Counted from the first letter of the stretch, positions 1-7,919 are shown. The stretch: DNA of 31,838 nt from an uncultured Candidatus Saccharibacteria bacterium (GCA_934700415.1 CAKUXN010000002.1:1-31838), one strand, 5' to 3'. Numbers and translations: made by a program. The notes: a model not told the origin generated them from the letters alone.

Positions 1-2
1 AT

Positions 3-263
3 AGTAATGCTAACAATATTCATGATACTAATGAAACAGCTTTGTGGACGAGTCCACTTTACTTCGCCCCTAGTGGGGCCTTTGGCGGCGCTCTGTTCCA
101 TGTTGGGTACGGCGGCAACTTCTGGTCGCCAGTCGTGCGCAATAGCGGCAATGCGAGGTACGCGGCCTTCTACGTAGTTGGCCCCGTCCTTCCATCAAGC
201 TACAACGCCCGCTCCGGCGGTTACTCAGTGCGTTGTGTATCTCGTCCAGTTTCCGGTTCGTAG
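3..263 (+). CDS. C-terminal end of a FISUMP-domain surface protein (5' truncated)
   Basis: Only the last 86 residues lie in the window; the frame is open to the left edge and ends at TAG. The stretch is rich in Gly, Ser, Asn, Tyr and Phe and ends with GGYSVRCVSRP. That ending is typical of the Fibrobacter succinogenes major paralogous (FISUMP) domain, which is common on exported proteins of Saccharibacteria. The visible part holds no membrane anchor or sortase motif, so an anchor, if present, is upstream. Calling it a surface protein is family-based inference; the substrate or partner is unknown. Confidence 0.7.
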   Translation, partial: SNANNIHDTNETALWTSPLYFAPSGAFGGALFHVGYGGNFWSPVVRNSGNARYAAFYVVGPVLPSSYNARSGGYSVRCVSRPVSGS

Positions 264-289
264 TCTTAGCCTTCCGAGCCTCATACATA

Positions 290-298
290 TGTTATAAT
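290..298 (+). promoter_or_regulatory. Extended -10 promoter (TGTTATAAT)
   Basis: TGT plus a perfect TATAAT ends 7 nt before the ATG of the P-loop kinase gene. Transcription would start at or within a base or two of the ATG, leaving no room for a ribosome binding site. Confidence 0.7.
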
Positions 299-305
299 AT
301 TTACT

Positions 306-872
306 ATGGACAACGTAAAAATAATAGCCATCGTCGGCATGAGTGGTAGTGGCAAGTCCGTCGCTGTCGACCATCTCACCAGTAAAGGTTACCCCAAGGT
401 CTACTTTGGCGGCATGATCTATAAAGAAATGGAGAAACGCGGCATCGTTCGTACCGAGGACGGTGAATCCGAGAAAAAATTCCGTGAAGAAATCCGCGAA
501 AAAGAAGGTAAAGATTGGGTCGTTCGCCAAGTCATCGCCGAGACTAAGGATCTCATCGCCGCCGGCCAGAAACGCATCATTCTAGATGGCGTCTACTCTT
601 GGACCGAGTACAAGACTTTAAAGCACGAATTTCCCACTAATCTGACTTTCATTGCAGTCGTGGTCGACAAAAAGCTCCGTTATGATCGCGTATCTAAGCG
701 CCCTGGCCGTGCCTTTGATGGTACCGCCATCCGTGAACGTGATCGCTCCGAAATTGAAAACCTCGAAAAAGGTGGCCCCATTGCCGTTGCCGATTATTAC
801 ATCTTAAATAACGGCACCATTTTAGAAGCTGAGTCGCGCTTAGATGACATTTTGAAGGAGATTGAATTTTGA
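306..872 (+). CDS. P-loop nucleotide/dephospho-CoA kinase-like protein
   Basis: A 188-aa cytoplasmic P-loop NTPase. A Walker A motif GMSGSGKS lies at residues 11-18 right after a hydrophobic beta strand, and a second strand ending in LDG (near residue 97) fits the kinase core of dephospho-CoA and nucleoside monophosphate kinases. An Arg-rich lid-like stretch (RVSKRPGR) and an IRERDRSE helix follow. Length and layout resemble archaeal/CPR dephospho-CoA-kinase-like (UPF0200-type) proteins more than bacterial CoaE. The substrate cannot be fixed from sequence. The ATG follows an extended -10 with no SD, so the mRNA is probably leaderless. The next gene overlaps its stop codon. Confidence 0.65.
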   Translation: MDNVKIIAIVGMSGSGKSVAVDHLTSKGYPKVYFGGMIYKEMEKRGIVRTEDGESEKKFREEIREKEGKDWVVRQVIAETKDLIAAGQKRIILDGVYSWTEYKTLKHEFPTNLTFIAVVVDKKLRYDRVSKRPGRAFDGTAIRERDRSEIENLEKGGPIAVADYYILNNGTILEAESRLDDILKEIEF

Positions 873-1306
873 CCGACATCGCCAATATTTCAAATGTCGC
901 CTATAAAAAAGGCAACTGGATGCGCTATAGTCTCTGGGCGCTCGCTGCCATTTGCATTGTTACTCTTATTTACACTTTTATTAGTATGATAAACGGCGAA
1001 GTATCTGCCACCGTCCCCGAAGGTTATCGCTTTTCCGTTACCGACAACTACATAGAAGGTAGCAATATCCGCACTAGATATTATGTTTATGACGACAAAA
1101 TAATTGTCGAAGACGAAAGTACGGTTGACAGTAAAGTCAATCGCAGTTTATTAATTTATGATAATGTAAGCACTACTGGCTTACAATATGACGACGATAC
1201 GATTGAGCTTTGCGAGCTCGGGGCCTGCCGTGAAAAGCCCAAAGTTCTCGTCACTATCAAACGTCTAATTTCGCGCAAAATAGGACGCGAATATATAGGA
1301 TTTTAA
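869..1306 (+). CDS. Single-pass membrane protein, unknown function
   Basis: A 145-aa protein not recognised as a named family. A short cytoplasmic N-terminus is followed by one hydrophobic helix at about residues 18-41 (LWALAAICIVTLIYTFISMI), then an about 100-residue polar, Tyr- and Asp-rich domain that should face outward. Two cysteines in a CELGAC motif near residues 112-117 could form a disulfide. The start chosen is TTG, overlapping the TGA of the previous gene, because AAGGAG lies 8 nt upstream (855-860). An alternative ATG at residue 18 has no such site and would cut into the helix. It is followed after one base by polA, so it is probably co-transcribed with its neighbours. Confidence 0.6.
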   Translation: MTDIANISNVAYKKGNWMRYSLWALAAICIVTLIYTFISMINGEVSATVPEGYRFSVTDNYIEGSNIRTRYYVYDDKIIVEDESTVDSKVNRSLLIYDNVSTTGLQYDDDTIELCELGACREKPKVLVTIKRLISRKIGREYIGF

Positions 1307-1307
1307 A

Positions 1308-3665
1308 ATGAAGCGTCTCGTGCTAATCGACGGAAAATCGGTCTTTTACCGTGGATACTATGCGATGGGCGCCTTAAGTCTTGCCGACGGTACGCCTACT
1401 GGTGGCGTTTACGGCTTCGCCGCTATCGCCATGGAGATTGTCAAAAAGTTAGATCCCACTAAAGTTGTAGTCGCCTGGGATTCCAAGACTTCCGTCTCCA
1501 AGCGTCGCGCCTTGTACCCCGAATACAAAGCTGGCCGCATCAAGCCTGGTGATGATTTTTACACCCAAATTCCACTTCTTGAAGAACTTATTCACGCTCT
1601 TGGCTGGAATTTTGTTGAGCTTGATAATTACGAAGCCGACGATATCATCGGTACTTTGAGTCGTGAGGCCGACGAGACGTTAAACAGCGCAGGGAATTGT
1701 GAATACGAAACTTACATTATTTCGTCCGATCTCGATATGTTTCAGATTGTCGACGAAAATACTCATATGTGGCGCATCTTGAAAGGCTTTACGAAAATCG
1801 AGCAAATTGACATCAAAGAAATCGAAGCAAAATACGGTATCAAAAAATCTCAATTTCTAGATCTCAAAGCCTTAAAAGGTGATTCTTCCGACAATATCCC
1901 AGGCGTTCCTGGCATCGGTGAAAAGACTGCCGCAAAGCTTCTAAACGATTATGGCTCACTTGACGATATTTATAATAATATAGACAAAATCACTGGCTCC
2001 ACTAAGGCCAAGCTTGAAGCTGGCAAAGATAGCGCCTACCTGTCGAGACAACTTGCCAAAATCATGTTCGACGCCCCCATCGACTTATCTAAGCTCCTAG
2101 ACTTTACTTTCAATCAAGCCAAAGTCATTTCCGGCCTCAAAAAGCTCGAATTCAACTCCCTAATCCGTAAGTTCGGCCTGGTGGGTGATATTCATAATTC
2201 AGTTAAAAGGACTCCAGAGCGCGACAGCGCGATGGATTTTGAAAGTCCAGATATCATCGATTGGGACATCAAATCCTTAATGCACCACAATAACTCTCTC
2301 GCAAAGTCCATTTTATCAGGCCAAAAAAAGTTCTGGGATTTATCCCAAGCCGCTTTTCTTTTAAATCCATTATCCAGAGAAAATCCGAAGCTCTCCGTTC
2401 CAGAAGAAGAATTTAAAGCTCAGCTCGCCGAATTTAGTAAATATCCTAGACTATATAATATATATATAGATTTTGATCTGCCCTTGATTCCAGTTTTGTA
2501 CAAAATGGAAGAAAATGGCATGCTTATTGATCGCGAATATTTCAAAACTCTCGCCAAAGAGTATACCAAAGAAGTCCACCGTCTTGAACAAGAAATTTAT
2601 GCGCTTTCTGGCCGAGAATTCAACGTCAACTCGCCAATCCAACTTTCCGATATTCTGTTTGTAGATTTAAGACTCCCCGTAAAGGGCATCAAGAAGACTT
2701 CTCGCGGTTATTCTACCGGTGCCAAAGAGCTAGAAAAGCTCAAAGATTTGCATCCCGTAATCCCGAAATTAATCGAGTATCGCGAGGCTGCCAAGCTTCT
2801 TTCTACTTACATTACACCCATCCCTGATCTTGCTGATAAAGAAGGCCGCATCCATACTACTTTCACTCAAAACGTCACTGCTACTGGTCGCCTCTCTAGT
2901 TTAAGCCCAAATCTCCAAAACATTCCAGTTCGTACCGATGAAGGCAAACGCATCCGCACGGGCTTTATTGCACCAAAGGGCAAAGTGCTTGTTTCGGCCG
3001 ATTATTCACAATTTGAGTTGCGTCTTGCGGCCATCTTGAGCAATGACCAAAAACTCATCGAAGATTTTAATAACGACATTGATATTCATACCAAGACCGC
3101 TTCTGAGGCTTTCCACGTGCCGTTTGAGCAGGTTACTAAAGAGCAACGCCGCGCCGCTAAAGTGATTAATTTTGGTATTCTCTATGGTATGAGTGTTAAA
3201 GGCCTAGCTGATGCCGCCAAAATGCCAATAGGAGAAGCTAAGACTTTTATCGATAATTATTTTAAACTTCGTTCGCCCATTAAAGAAAAACTCGAAGCTA
3301 TTTTAAAACAGGCCAGGGAAGAAGGCTTTGTCGAAACTTTCTATGGTCGCCGTCGTCCTACGCCAGATGTCAAATCTCCTAATTTTCTTATTCGCCAAGC
3401 CGCCGAGCGTGCCGCCGCCAATATGCCAATCCAGGGCACCGAAGCCGATCTCATGAAACGTGCGATGATTAATGTTGATAAGGCCTTGCCAAAAGGTGCA
3501 GAACTCATTATGCAAGTGCACGATTCTTTGATTGTCGAATGTGACGAAGCCATCGCCTATCAAGTTTCCGATATCTTGAAGTCTAAAATGGAGGCTGTAG
3601 CCCCAGAACTTGGCGTAAAATTAGCCGTCGAAGTTGCCATTGGTAAGAATTGGGGAGAACTATAG
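1308..3665 (+). CDS. polA: DNA polymerase I
   Basis: A 785-aa family A DNA polymerase for gap filling and repair. The N-terminal 5'-nuclease domain (about 1-290) starts LVLIDGKSVFYRGYY and carries the helix-hairpin-helix region GDSSDNIPGVPGIG near 191-204. The polymerase domain shows motif A SADYSQFELR (catalytic D565), motif B RRAAKVINFGILYG (R614, K618, Y626) and motif C QVHDS (H738, D739). The middle is shorter than in E. coli Pol I (928 aa), and I see no DxE exonuclease motif between about 310 and 370, so the 3'-5' proofreading domain looks vestigial, as in Taq polymerase. The ATG is one base after the previous stop; a weak AGGA lies upstream. Confidence 0.97.
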   Translation: MKRLVLIDGKSVFYRGYYAMGALSLADGTPTGGVYGFAAIAMEIVKKLDPTKVVVAWDSKTSVSKRRALYPEYKAGRIKPGDDFYTQIPLLEELIHALGWNFVELDNYEADDIIGTLSREADETLNSAGNCEYETYIISSDLDMFQIVDENTHMWRILKGFTKIEQIDIKEIEAKYGIKKSQFLDLKALKGDSSDNIPGVPGIGEKTAAKLLNDYGSLDDIYNNIDKITGSTKAKLEAGKDSAYLSRQLAKIMFDAPIDLSKLLDFTFNQAKVISGLKKLEFNSLIRKFGLVGDIHNSVKRTPERDSAMDFESPDIIDWDIKSLMHHNNSLAKSILSGQKKFWDLSQAAFLLNPLSRENPKLSVPEEEFKAQLAEFSKYPRLYNIYIDFDLPLIPVLYKMEENGMLIDREYFKTLAKEYTKEVHRLEQEIYALSGREFNVNSPIQLSDILFVDLRLPVKGIKKTSRGYSTGAKELEKLKDLHPVIPKLIEYREAAKLLSTYITPIPDLADKEGRIHTTFTQNVTATGRLSSLSPNLQNIPVRTDEGKRIRTGFIAPKGKVLVSADYSQFELRLAAILSNDQKLIEDFNNDIDIHTKTASEAFHVPFEQVTKEQRRAAKVINFGILYGMSVKGLADAAKMPIGEAKTFIDNYFKLRSPIKEKLEAILKQAREEGFVETFYGRRRPTPDVKSPNFLIRQAAERAAANMPIQGTEADLMKRAMINVDKALPKGAELIMQVHDSLIVECDEAIAYQVSDILKSKMEAVAPELGVKLAVEVAIGKNWGEL

Positions 3666-3666
3666 T

Positions 3667-3715
3667 TTTCCACATTTAGTGTCAAAAAAGTACTTGACAC
3701 CACCATATCTAGTGT
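3667..3715 (+). promoter_or_regulatory. Tandem NrdR-box-like operator
   Basis: Two 16-bp sites share CCAYATNTAGTGTC: 3667-3682 and 3700-3715. The second reads ccaCcAtATcTaGtgt, which matches the remembered NrdR box acaCwAyATaTwGtgt at 13 of 16 positions. The sites are 33 bp apart, three helical turns, as for tandem NrdR boxes of ribonucleotide reductase genes. The downstream site fills the spacer between -35 and -10, so binding would block RNA polymerase. The upstream site begins 2 bp after the polA stop codon. The match is from memory, not computed. Confidence 0.6.
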
Positions 3716-3722
3716 CTATAAT
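3694..3722 (+). promoter_or_regulatory. Strong sigma70-type promoter
   Basis: TTGACA (3694-3699), 17-bp spacer, TATAAT (3717-3722): a perfect consensus pair, the best in the window. It drives the NrdD-tail-like gene with a leader of about 50 nt containing a small GTCC/GGAC hairpin just before the start region. Confidence 0.88.
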
Positions 3723-3777
3723 GGTTTTTAGGTAATGCTTATAACAAACATAAGTCCTACGGGACAGAAAGAGAACC

Positions 3778-4215
3778 ATGAAGAAAATCATTTACAAAAA
3801 TCCGAACGACGCCGAGAATTTTGACATCAAGCGCTTTGTGAAATCTTTGAATCGTTATGCTAAAATTTCCGAAAAAGAAGCTGCGGCCGCGCTTGAACAA
3901 TTCGATCAATACGAAACTATGCACGTGTCTTGTCTCGTTGAAGCTGGGATGGCTCTTATCGCCGACAAGAAAGACGAAGCTACAGCCAAAGAATATTTCG
4001 ATGAACACGCCGAATATTTCGACGAAGGCAAATTTGAGCGTCTCCGCCGTATTACGGGCTACTTGGTAGGTACCTTGGATCGTTGGAATGATGCCAAAAA
4101 AGCCGAAGAGCACGCACGCGTGAAGCACTCAGTCAACTCTGCTATCGATGATCAGGCCCGCATGGTCGCCCTTGAGACTCAGGCTATGGAGCAAAACATC
4201 GCTTACGCCAGATAG
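3778..4215 (+). CDS. Small protein resembling the C-terminal glycyl-radical region of anaerobic ribonucleotide reductase (NrdD)
   Basis: A 145-aa mostly helical cytoplasmic protein. Residues 90-117, RRITGYLVGTL then DRWNDAKKAEEHARVKH, follow the pattern of the NrdD C-terminus as I recall it (E. coli: RRTCGYLG, an Arg, then ARVKH), where the Gly of GY carries the radical; here that Gly is G94. A free-standing NrdD tail of this size would be analogous to YfiD/GrcA, the spare radical domain that rescues pyruvate formate-lyase. Only one cysteine (C52) is present and no catalytic reductase domain, so it cannot be a reductase alone. The consensus promoter with tandem NrdR-like boxes supports a link to dNTP supply. 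The spare-part role is a hypothesis. The ATG follows an AGAGAA stretch, a weak RBS. Confidence 0.5.
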   Translation: MKKIIYKNPNDAENFDIKRFVKSLNRYAKISEKEAAAALEQFDQYETMHVSCLVEAGMALIADKKDEATAKEYFDEHAEYFDEGKFERLRRITGYLVGTLDRWNDAKKAEEHARVKHSVNSAIDDQARMVALETQAMEQNIAYAR

Positions 4216-4217
4216 TA

Positions 4218-4226
4218 TGCTATAAT
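4218..4226 (+). promoter_or_regulatory. Extended -10 promoter of mutM (TGCTATAAT)
   Basis: The box ends 6 nt before the mutM ATG with no SD between, predicting a leaderless mRNA. Confidence 0.7.
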
Positions 4227-4232
4227 GGTGCT

Positions 4233-5075
4233 ATGCCAGAGTTACCAGAGGTAGAAACAATTAAACGTGGTCTTAGCCAGTTTATCATCAAGAAAAAGCT
4301 GGTGCGGACCACTATTTTGTGCGATAAATCTTTTATTGGTGCGCCGACCATAGGTAAGGTTAAGGCCCTACGTCGTTTTGGTAAAGCTTTGATTATCGAC
4401 TTAGACAATAATAAATCGCTCATGATTCATCTGCGGATGACCGGGCAGTTAATATACGACGGTAAAGAACGTTATGCCGCTGGCCACCCGAGCGACAATT
4501 TTACTGCCCAGCTTCCCAATAAACAGACCCGAGTAATTTTAGAATTTGACAGCGGCACTCTCTATTTTAATGACCAACGTAAATTCGGGTTTATCAAAGT
4601 TTTGCCTACTGAAGAAGTAGAGCATGATTCTTTCGTCAAAAAACTTGCCAAAGAACCTTGGTCAATGACCTCCGCGGAATTATACGATAAATTACAGCAA
4701 CACAAAAATTCTTGCATCAAAGCTACCCTTTTAGACCAGATGATTATCTGTGGCCTGGGCAATATTTATGCCGACGAATCTCTTTTTGCCGCCAAAATTC
4801 ATCCTGCCAGGAAATCCGGTAGTGTTACCGAAAAAGAAGCAGCTCTCTTGCTCGCTGCCGCTCGTGACGTTATGGATAAATCCATCGCCTCAGGTGGCTC
4901 CACCATGGCTACCTATGTTAAAGCCGATGGCACCAAAGGTGATTATCTTGAAAAGTTCGCTCAAGTTTTTCGTAATGAAGGTAAACCCTGTCCGCGCTGT
5001 GGCACTAAAATCATCAAAACCAAAGTTGCTGGGCGTGGCACTCATCTTTGTCCTAAGTGTCAGGAGCTAAAATGA
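4233..5075 (+). CDS. mutM: Formamidopyrimidine-DNA glycosylase (Fpg/MutM)
   Basis: A 280-aa DNA repair glycosylase/AP lyase that removes 8-oxoguanine and other oxidised purines. It starts MPELPEVETI, placing the catalytic Pro and Glu at positions 2 and 3, which fixes the start. A conserved MIHLRMTGQL strand follows, then the helix-two-turn-helix region with CGLGNIYADESLF, and a C-terminal zinc finger with C253, C256, C273 and C276. Length is normal. The stop overlaps the holA start as ATGA, so the two are translationally coupled. The promoter is an extended -10 directly before the ATG. Confidence 0.96.
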   Translation: MPELPEVETIKRGLSQFIIKKKLVRTTILCDKSFIGAPTIGKVKALRRFGKALIIDLDNNKSLMIHLRMTGQLIYDGKERYAAGHPSDNFTAQLPNKQTRVILEFDSGTLYFNDQRKFGFIKVLPTEEVEHDSFVKKLAKEPWSMTSAELYDKLQQHKNSCIKATLLDQMIICGLGNIYADESLFAAKIHPARKSGSVTEKEAALLLAAARDVMDKSIASGGSTMATYVKADGTKGDYLEKFAQVFRNEGKPCPRCGTKIIKTKVAGRGTHLCPKCQELK

Positions 5076-5677
5076 TCAGAATATTTTACGGTGACGATCG
5101 CATTCGTGCCAACCAAGAAATTCAAAAAATTCTCGGCTCAGATTACGAAGTAATTGAGGGCGCGGATATCACACCAGCCGATTTACCGAGTATTTTTCTA
5201 GGCGCTTCACTCTTGAATCCAGAACGCAAAATTCTCATTCGTGACTTCACCGCTAACAAGCCTGTTTTCAAGGAAATCACTAAGTATCTTGCGTCACCTC
5301 ACGAAATAATATTATTTGAAACTAAGCTAGATAAACGTAGCACCACTTACAAAGAGCTCAAAGATCAGCTTGAGATTAAAGAATTTAAACTTCCAGATAA
5401 TCCGAACGCTTCCGTAATTTTTGATATTTATCGTGTCGCCAAAAAAGACGGCCCAAGGTCGCTAGAGCTTCTCGCGAAAATTAAACCCACGGAAGATCCT
5501 ATCAAATTCACGGGGCTTTTAGTCTCTCAAGCCATTAAAGATTTTTCTTACAAACAGGGAAGCAAAGAAAAACGAGTCTTAAAGGAACTTTCAAAGCTTG
5601 ATATTGAAATGAAAACCACAAAAATCGACCCCTGGCTTTTGGTGGAGTCGTTTTTGCTTAGACTTTCAACTATTTAG
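5072..5677 (+). CDS. holA: DNA polymerase III delta subunit (HolA-like), short form
   Basis: A 201-aa protein. The N-terminus MIRIFYGDDRIRANQEIQKI matches the 'xxYGED' opening of clamp-loader delta subunits, and the RKILIRDF and HEIILFETKLDKRSTTYKEL stretches follow the first alpha/beta domain. The usual length is about 330-345 aa, so the middle and C-terminal collar domains are compressed. Context supports the call: holA sits next to rpsT in many bacteria, and rpsT is the convergent neighbour here. The ATG chosen (ATGA overlap with mutM) has CAGGAG 5 nt upstream; an in-frame GTG 15 nt earlier is less likely. Its last 8 nt overlap the rpsT end. Confidence 0.7.
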   Translation: MIRIFYGDDRIRANQEIQKILGSDYEVIEGADITPADLPSIFLGASLLNPERKILIRDFTANKPVFKEITKYLASPHEIILFETKLDKRSTTYKELKDQLEIKEFKLPDNPNASVIFDIYRVAKKDGPRSLELLAKIKPTEDPIKFTGLLVSQAIKDFSYKQGSKEKRVLKELSKLDIEMKTTKIDPWLLVESFLLRLSTI

Positions 5678-5927
5678 CTAATTTTACACCAGCTTTTTTG
5701 GCAAACTCATAGAGAGCAGCTTTACGGCGTGAAGCGGTGTTTTTCTTGAGCAAATCTTTTTTCACGGCTTTGTCATATTCCGACTGAGCTTTAGCAAGAC
5801 TTTTAGCAGTTGGTTTGAGCTTGAAGGCTTTTACTGCAACCTTAATGTCTTTTTTGATTCCTACGTTATGCTCTGTACGCTTTTCCGCTTGACGAGCAGC
5901 CTTTTTGGCAGATTTAATAATCGGCAT
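5670..5927 (-). CDS. rpsT: Ribosomal protein bS20
   Basis: An 85-aa highly basic, three-helix 16S rRNA binding protein of the 30S body. It starts MPIIKSAKKAARQAEKRTEHN, close to the universal bS20 opening (MPxxKSAKKRxRqsexrrxxN), and contains NTASRRKAALYEFAKKAG near the end, matching the ntasRkkSrLakkin region. Length is typical. It is transcribed alone, convergent with holA (8-bp tail overlap), from its own promoter. AGGA lies a few bases before the ATG. Confidence 0.95.
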   Translation of the reverse strand: MPIIKSAKKAARQAEKRTEHNVGIKKDIKVAVKAFKLKPTAKSLAKAQSEYDKAVKKDLLKKNTASRRKAALYEFAKKAGVKLAK

Positions 5928-5966
5928 TTTTTTCCTATATAGATTAAAAATTAATGACTTTTGTTC

Positions 5967-5995
5967 ATTATAACTCTTTTCCTCTAAAAAGTAAA
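5967..5995 (-). promoter_or_regulatory. rpsT promoter
   Basis: On the minus strand: TTTACT (5990-5995), 17-bp spacer, TATAAT (5967-5972), about 40 nt upstream of the rpsT ATG. Confidence 0.65.
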
Positions 5996-6026
5996 GAGCG
6001 CATCTATGAAAAATCTTTAGAAAAAC

Positions 6027-6055
6027 TTGCTATTTTTTTTAGCTTATGGTAATCT
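6027..6055 (+). promoter_or_regulatory. Promoter of the DHH-like gene
   Basis: TTGCTA, 17-bp spacer, TAATCT preceded by TGG (extended -10). An AGAAAGG ribosome binding site follows, 6 nt before the ATG. Confidence 0.6.
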
Positions 6056-6073
6056 TAGACTAGAAAGGTAAAA

Positions 6074-7759
6074 ATGCCTGATCAAGATAATACAAACACT
6101 ACACCAGTTACAGCACCAGCTACTCCAGTCATCGACCAAGGTGGCGATGTGCCTGCTCCAGTAATTCCGGATATTCCTGCTGCACCTGTTGTTTCAGTCG
6201 CTCCAATCGAAGAGCCACTTGGCGCAGCCGCCCCAGCTAATTTGCCAGAGAATCATACTGACAATTCCGCCATTATCGCTGATGTTGCTATCAAAATCGC
6301 CGAAGCGCACAATATTTTAGTTGCACTTTCATCCGACCCGTCTGTTGACGAAATGTGTTCTGCTATTGGCCTAGCTTTATATCTTGATCGCCTAGGCAAA
6401 CGTGTTACAGCTATTTATTCTGGCGCCACCCCAAACGCCCTCAAATTCTTAAAACCTGAAGAAACCTTCGAGAAAACCGCGGACATTTTACAAGATTTTG
6501 TCATTGCCTTAAACAAAGAGAAGGCCGATCATCTTCGCTACAAGCTAGACGGCGAATATGTTAAGATTTTTATTACTCCATATCGTTCCAAAATCACTAG
6601 TGATGATTTAGAATTCTCTTACGGCGACTTTAATGTAGATCTTGTTCTCGCTCTCGATGTGGCTAACGGTATTGACTTGGACGATGCTTTACGCGAGCAC
6701 GGTCGTATAATGCACGATGCCGTCGTGATAAATATCACCACTGGCAAGCCAGGCAAATTAGGCGAAATTGAATGGAGCGACAAGACCGCCAGTTCTGTTT
6801 CCGAAATGGTCGTAGAGATGCTCTTTGGCATGAACAGCCAACAGCTTGAAAAAGAAGAAGCTACCGCGCTTCTTACTGGTATCGTAGCTGCCACAAACCG
6901 TTTTGCTAGTGCTGGTACCACTTCCAAGACTATGAAAATTGCTTCTCGCCTCATGGAATGCGGAGCTAATCAGCAGCTCATTTCTAAAAATATTACCCCA
7001 GACACCGAAAACGAATTGTTTAGTTTTGATGCAATATCTGAAACGCCAAAAGATAAAGATGGCACGAAGCTTGACATCCAACATGGCAACGAAAAAGATG
7101 CCGGCGAAACTAAAGAAATAAGTACCTCAGTTAACGAAAAAGATTCTACCCTACTTGCCGACCTGAAGGCGGCTGAAGACAGCTTATCACAAGTTGCTAC
7201 CGAAGTCACAACAGAAAAATCCGACAAGCCAGTTCGTATCGAAGACGAAAAAGAAGAGTCTGAGCCAGAACCAGTTACGGCCTTAAACCCAGAACCAGCC
7301 CTTCCTGCACCAATAGCGAATGAAGCTTCTGTGGCCGAAGGGTCTTCTAGTTCCGAAAAAACCTTTACTCCACCAGCAGACTTATTAGCTGAACCTACTC
7401 AAAATGAATCTAACAAATATAGCCAAATGCTAGAAGAAGCTCTTGCCGAAGCAGGGAATGATGATATGCCTGCCGGCATCATTTCAAGCCCGAGCGAATC
7501 ACCTGAAGCAAGTTTTCCTAATAACCCTGCTTTTGCCTCAGCTCCATCTGTAGCTTCTGAACCCGAAATTAATGGTGTTCCCGAAATGAATTATATGCCA
7601 GCCGCCGACGAAAATATTTTACCACCTCCTCCAGCTCCACCAGTTGATCTTAGCGCCACTCCCGAATTTGCCCCACTTGGCCCTCAGCCAGCCATGCAAG
7701 ACCAAATTTACTACCCTCAGGTTTCTAGCCCAGATTCGTTTAAAATTCCTGGCGCCTAA
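6074..7759 (+). CDS. DHH/NrnA-like protein with degenerate active site and acidic Pro-rich tail
   Basis: A 561-aa protein in three parts. Residues 1-65 are Pro/Ala/Val-rich linker. Residues about 66-310 follow the DHH-DHHA1 phosphoesterase layout of NrnA: a strand plus SDPSVDEMCSAIGLALYLDRLGK (where NrnA has xxxPDgDaigSalaL), VDLVLALDVA, VVINITTGKPGKLGEIEW (where NrnA has VINIDHHxsNxxfG), and TGIVAATNRF (where NrnA has GIxaDTxxF). The metal-binding Asp/His positions are thus lost: DHH became ITT at 221-223 and DT became AT at 273-274. Residues about 311-561 are low-complexity Glu/Pro/Ala/Ser. The fold match is by pattern memory. It is probably not a hydrolase; a binding or scaffold role is inference. 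AAAGG precedes the ATG. Confidence 0.6.
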   Translation: MPDQDNTNTTPVTAPATPVIDQGGDVPAPVIPDIPAAPVVSVAPIEEPLGAAAPANLPENHTDNSAIIADVAIKIAEAHNILVALSSDPSVDEMCSAIGLALYLDRLGKRVTAIYSGATPNALKFLKPEETFEKTADILQDFVIALNKEKADHLRYKLDGEYVKIFITPYRSKITSDDLEFSYGDFNVDLVLALDVANGIDLDDALREHGRIMHDAVVINITTGKPGKLGEIEWSDKTASSVSEMVVEMLFGMNSQQLEKEEATALLTGIVAATNRFASAGTTSKTMKIASRLMECGANQQLISKNITPDTENELFSFDAISETPKDKDGTKLDIQHGNEKDAGETKEISTSVNEKDSTLLADLKAAEDSLSQVATEVTTEKSDKPVRIEDEKEESEPEPVTALNPEPALPAPIANEASVAEGSSSSEKTFTPPADLLAEPTQNESNKYSQMLEEALAEAGNDDMPAGIISSPSESPEASFPNNPAFASAPSVASEPEINGVPEMNYMPAADENILPPPPAPPVDLSATPEFAPLGPQPAMQDQIYYPQVSSPDSFKIPGA

Positions 7760-7762
7760 ATC

Positions 7763-7791
7763 TTGATTTTATATAGAAAGTGCGTTATAAT
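7763..7791 (+). promoter_or_regulatory. Promoter of tRNA-Asp
   Basis: TTGATT (7763-7768), 17-bp spacer, TATAAT (7786-7791), ending 11 nt before the mature tRNA 5' end. Confidence 0.75.
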
Positions 7792-7802
7792 ACCACCTAA
7801 GT

Positions 7803-7879
7803 GGATTCGTAGCTCAGTTGGTTAGAGCGCTGCCCTGTCACGGCAGAGGTCGCGAGTTCGAGTCTCGTCGGATCCGCCA
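7803..7879 (+). tRNA. tRNA-Asp (anticodon GTC)
   Basis: A 77-nt cloverleaf: acceptor GGATTCG/CGGATCC (one G-U), D-arm GCTCAGTTGGTTAGAGC, anticodon stem CTGCC/GGCAG with loop CTGTCAC (GTC at 7837-7839), T-loop TTCGAGT, discriminator G and encoded CCA. Read as Asp. Confidence 0.97.
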
Positions 7880-7891
7880 TTAAGATGAAAT

Positions 7892-7913
7892 TAGTCCCTG
7901 AGGGACTATTTTT
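7892..7913 (+). terminator. Rho-independent terminator after tRNA-Asp
   Basis: Perfect 7-bp stem TAGTCCC/GGGACTA with a TGA loop, followed by five T. Confidence 0.85.
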
Positions 7914-7919
7914 ATTATC

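Noticed and set aside
2447..2470. AT-rich near-palindrome (alternating TA) in polA, and a similar one in ileS near 16004-16020
   Set aside because: Explained by runs of Tyr/Ile/Leu codons; no paired copy or positional logic.
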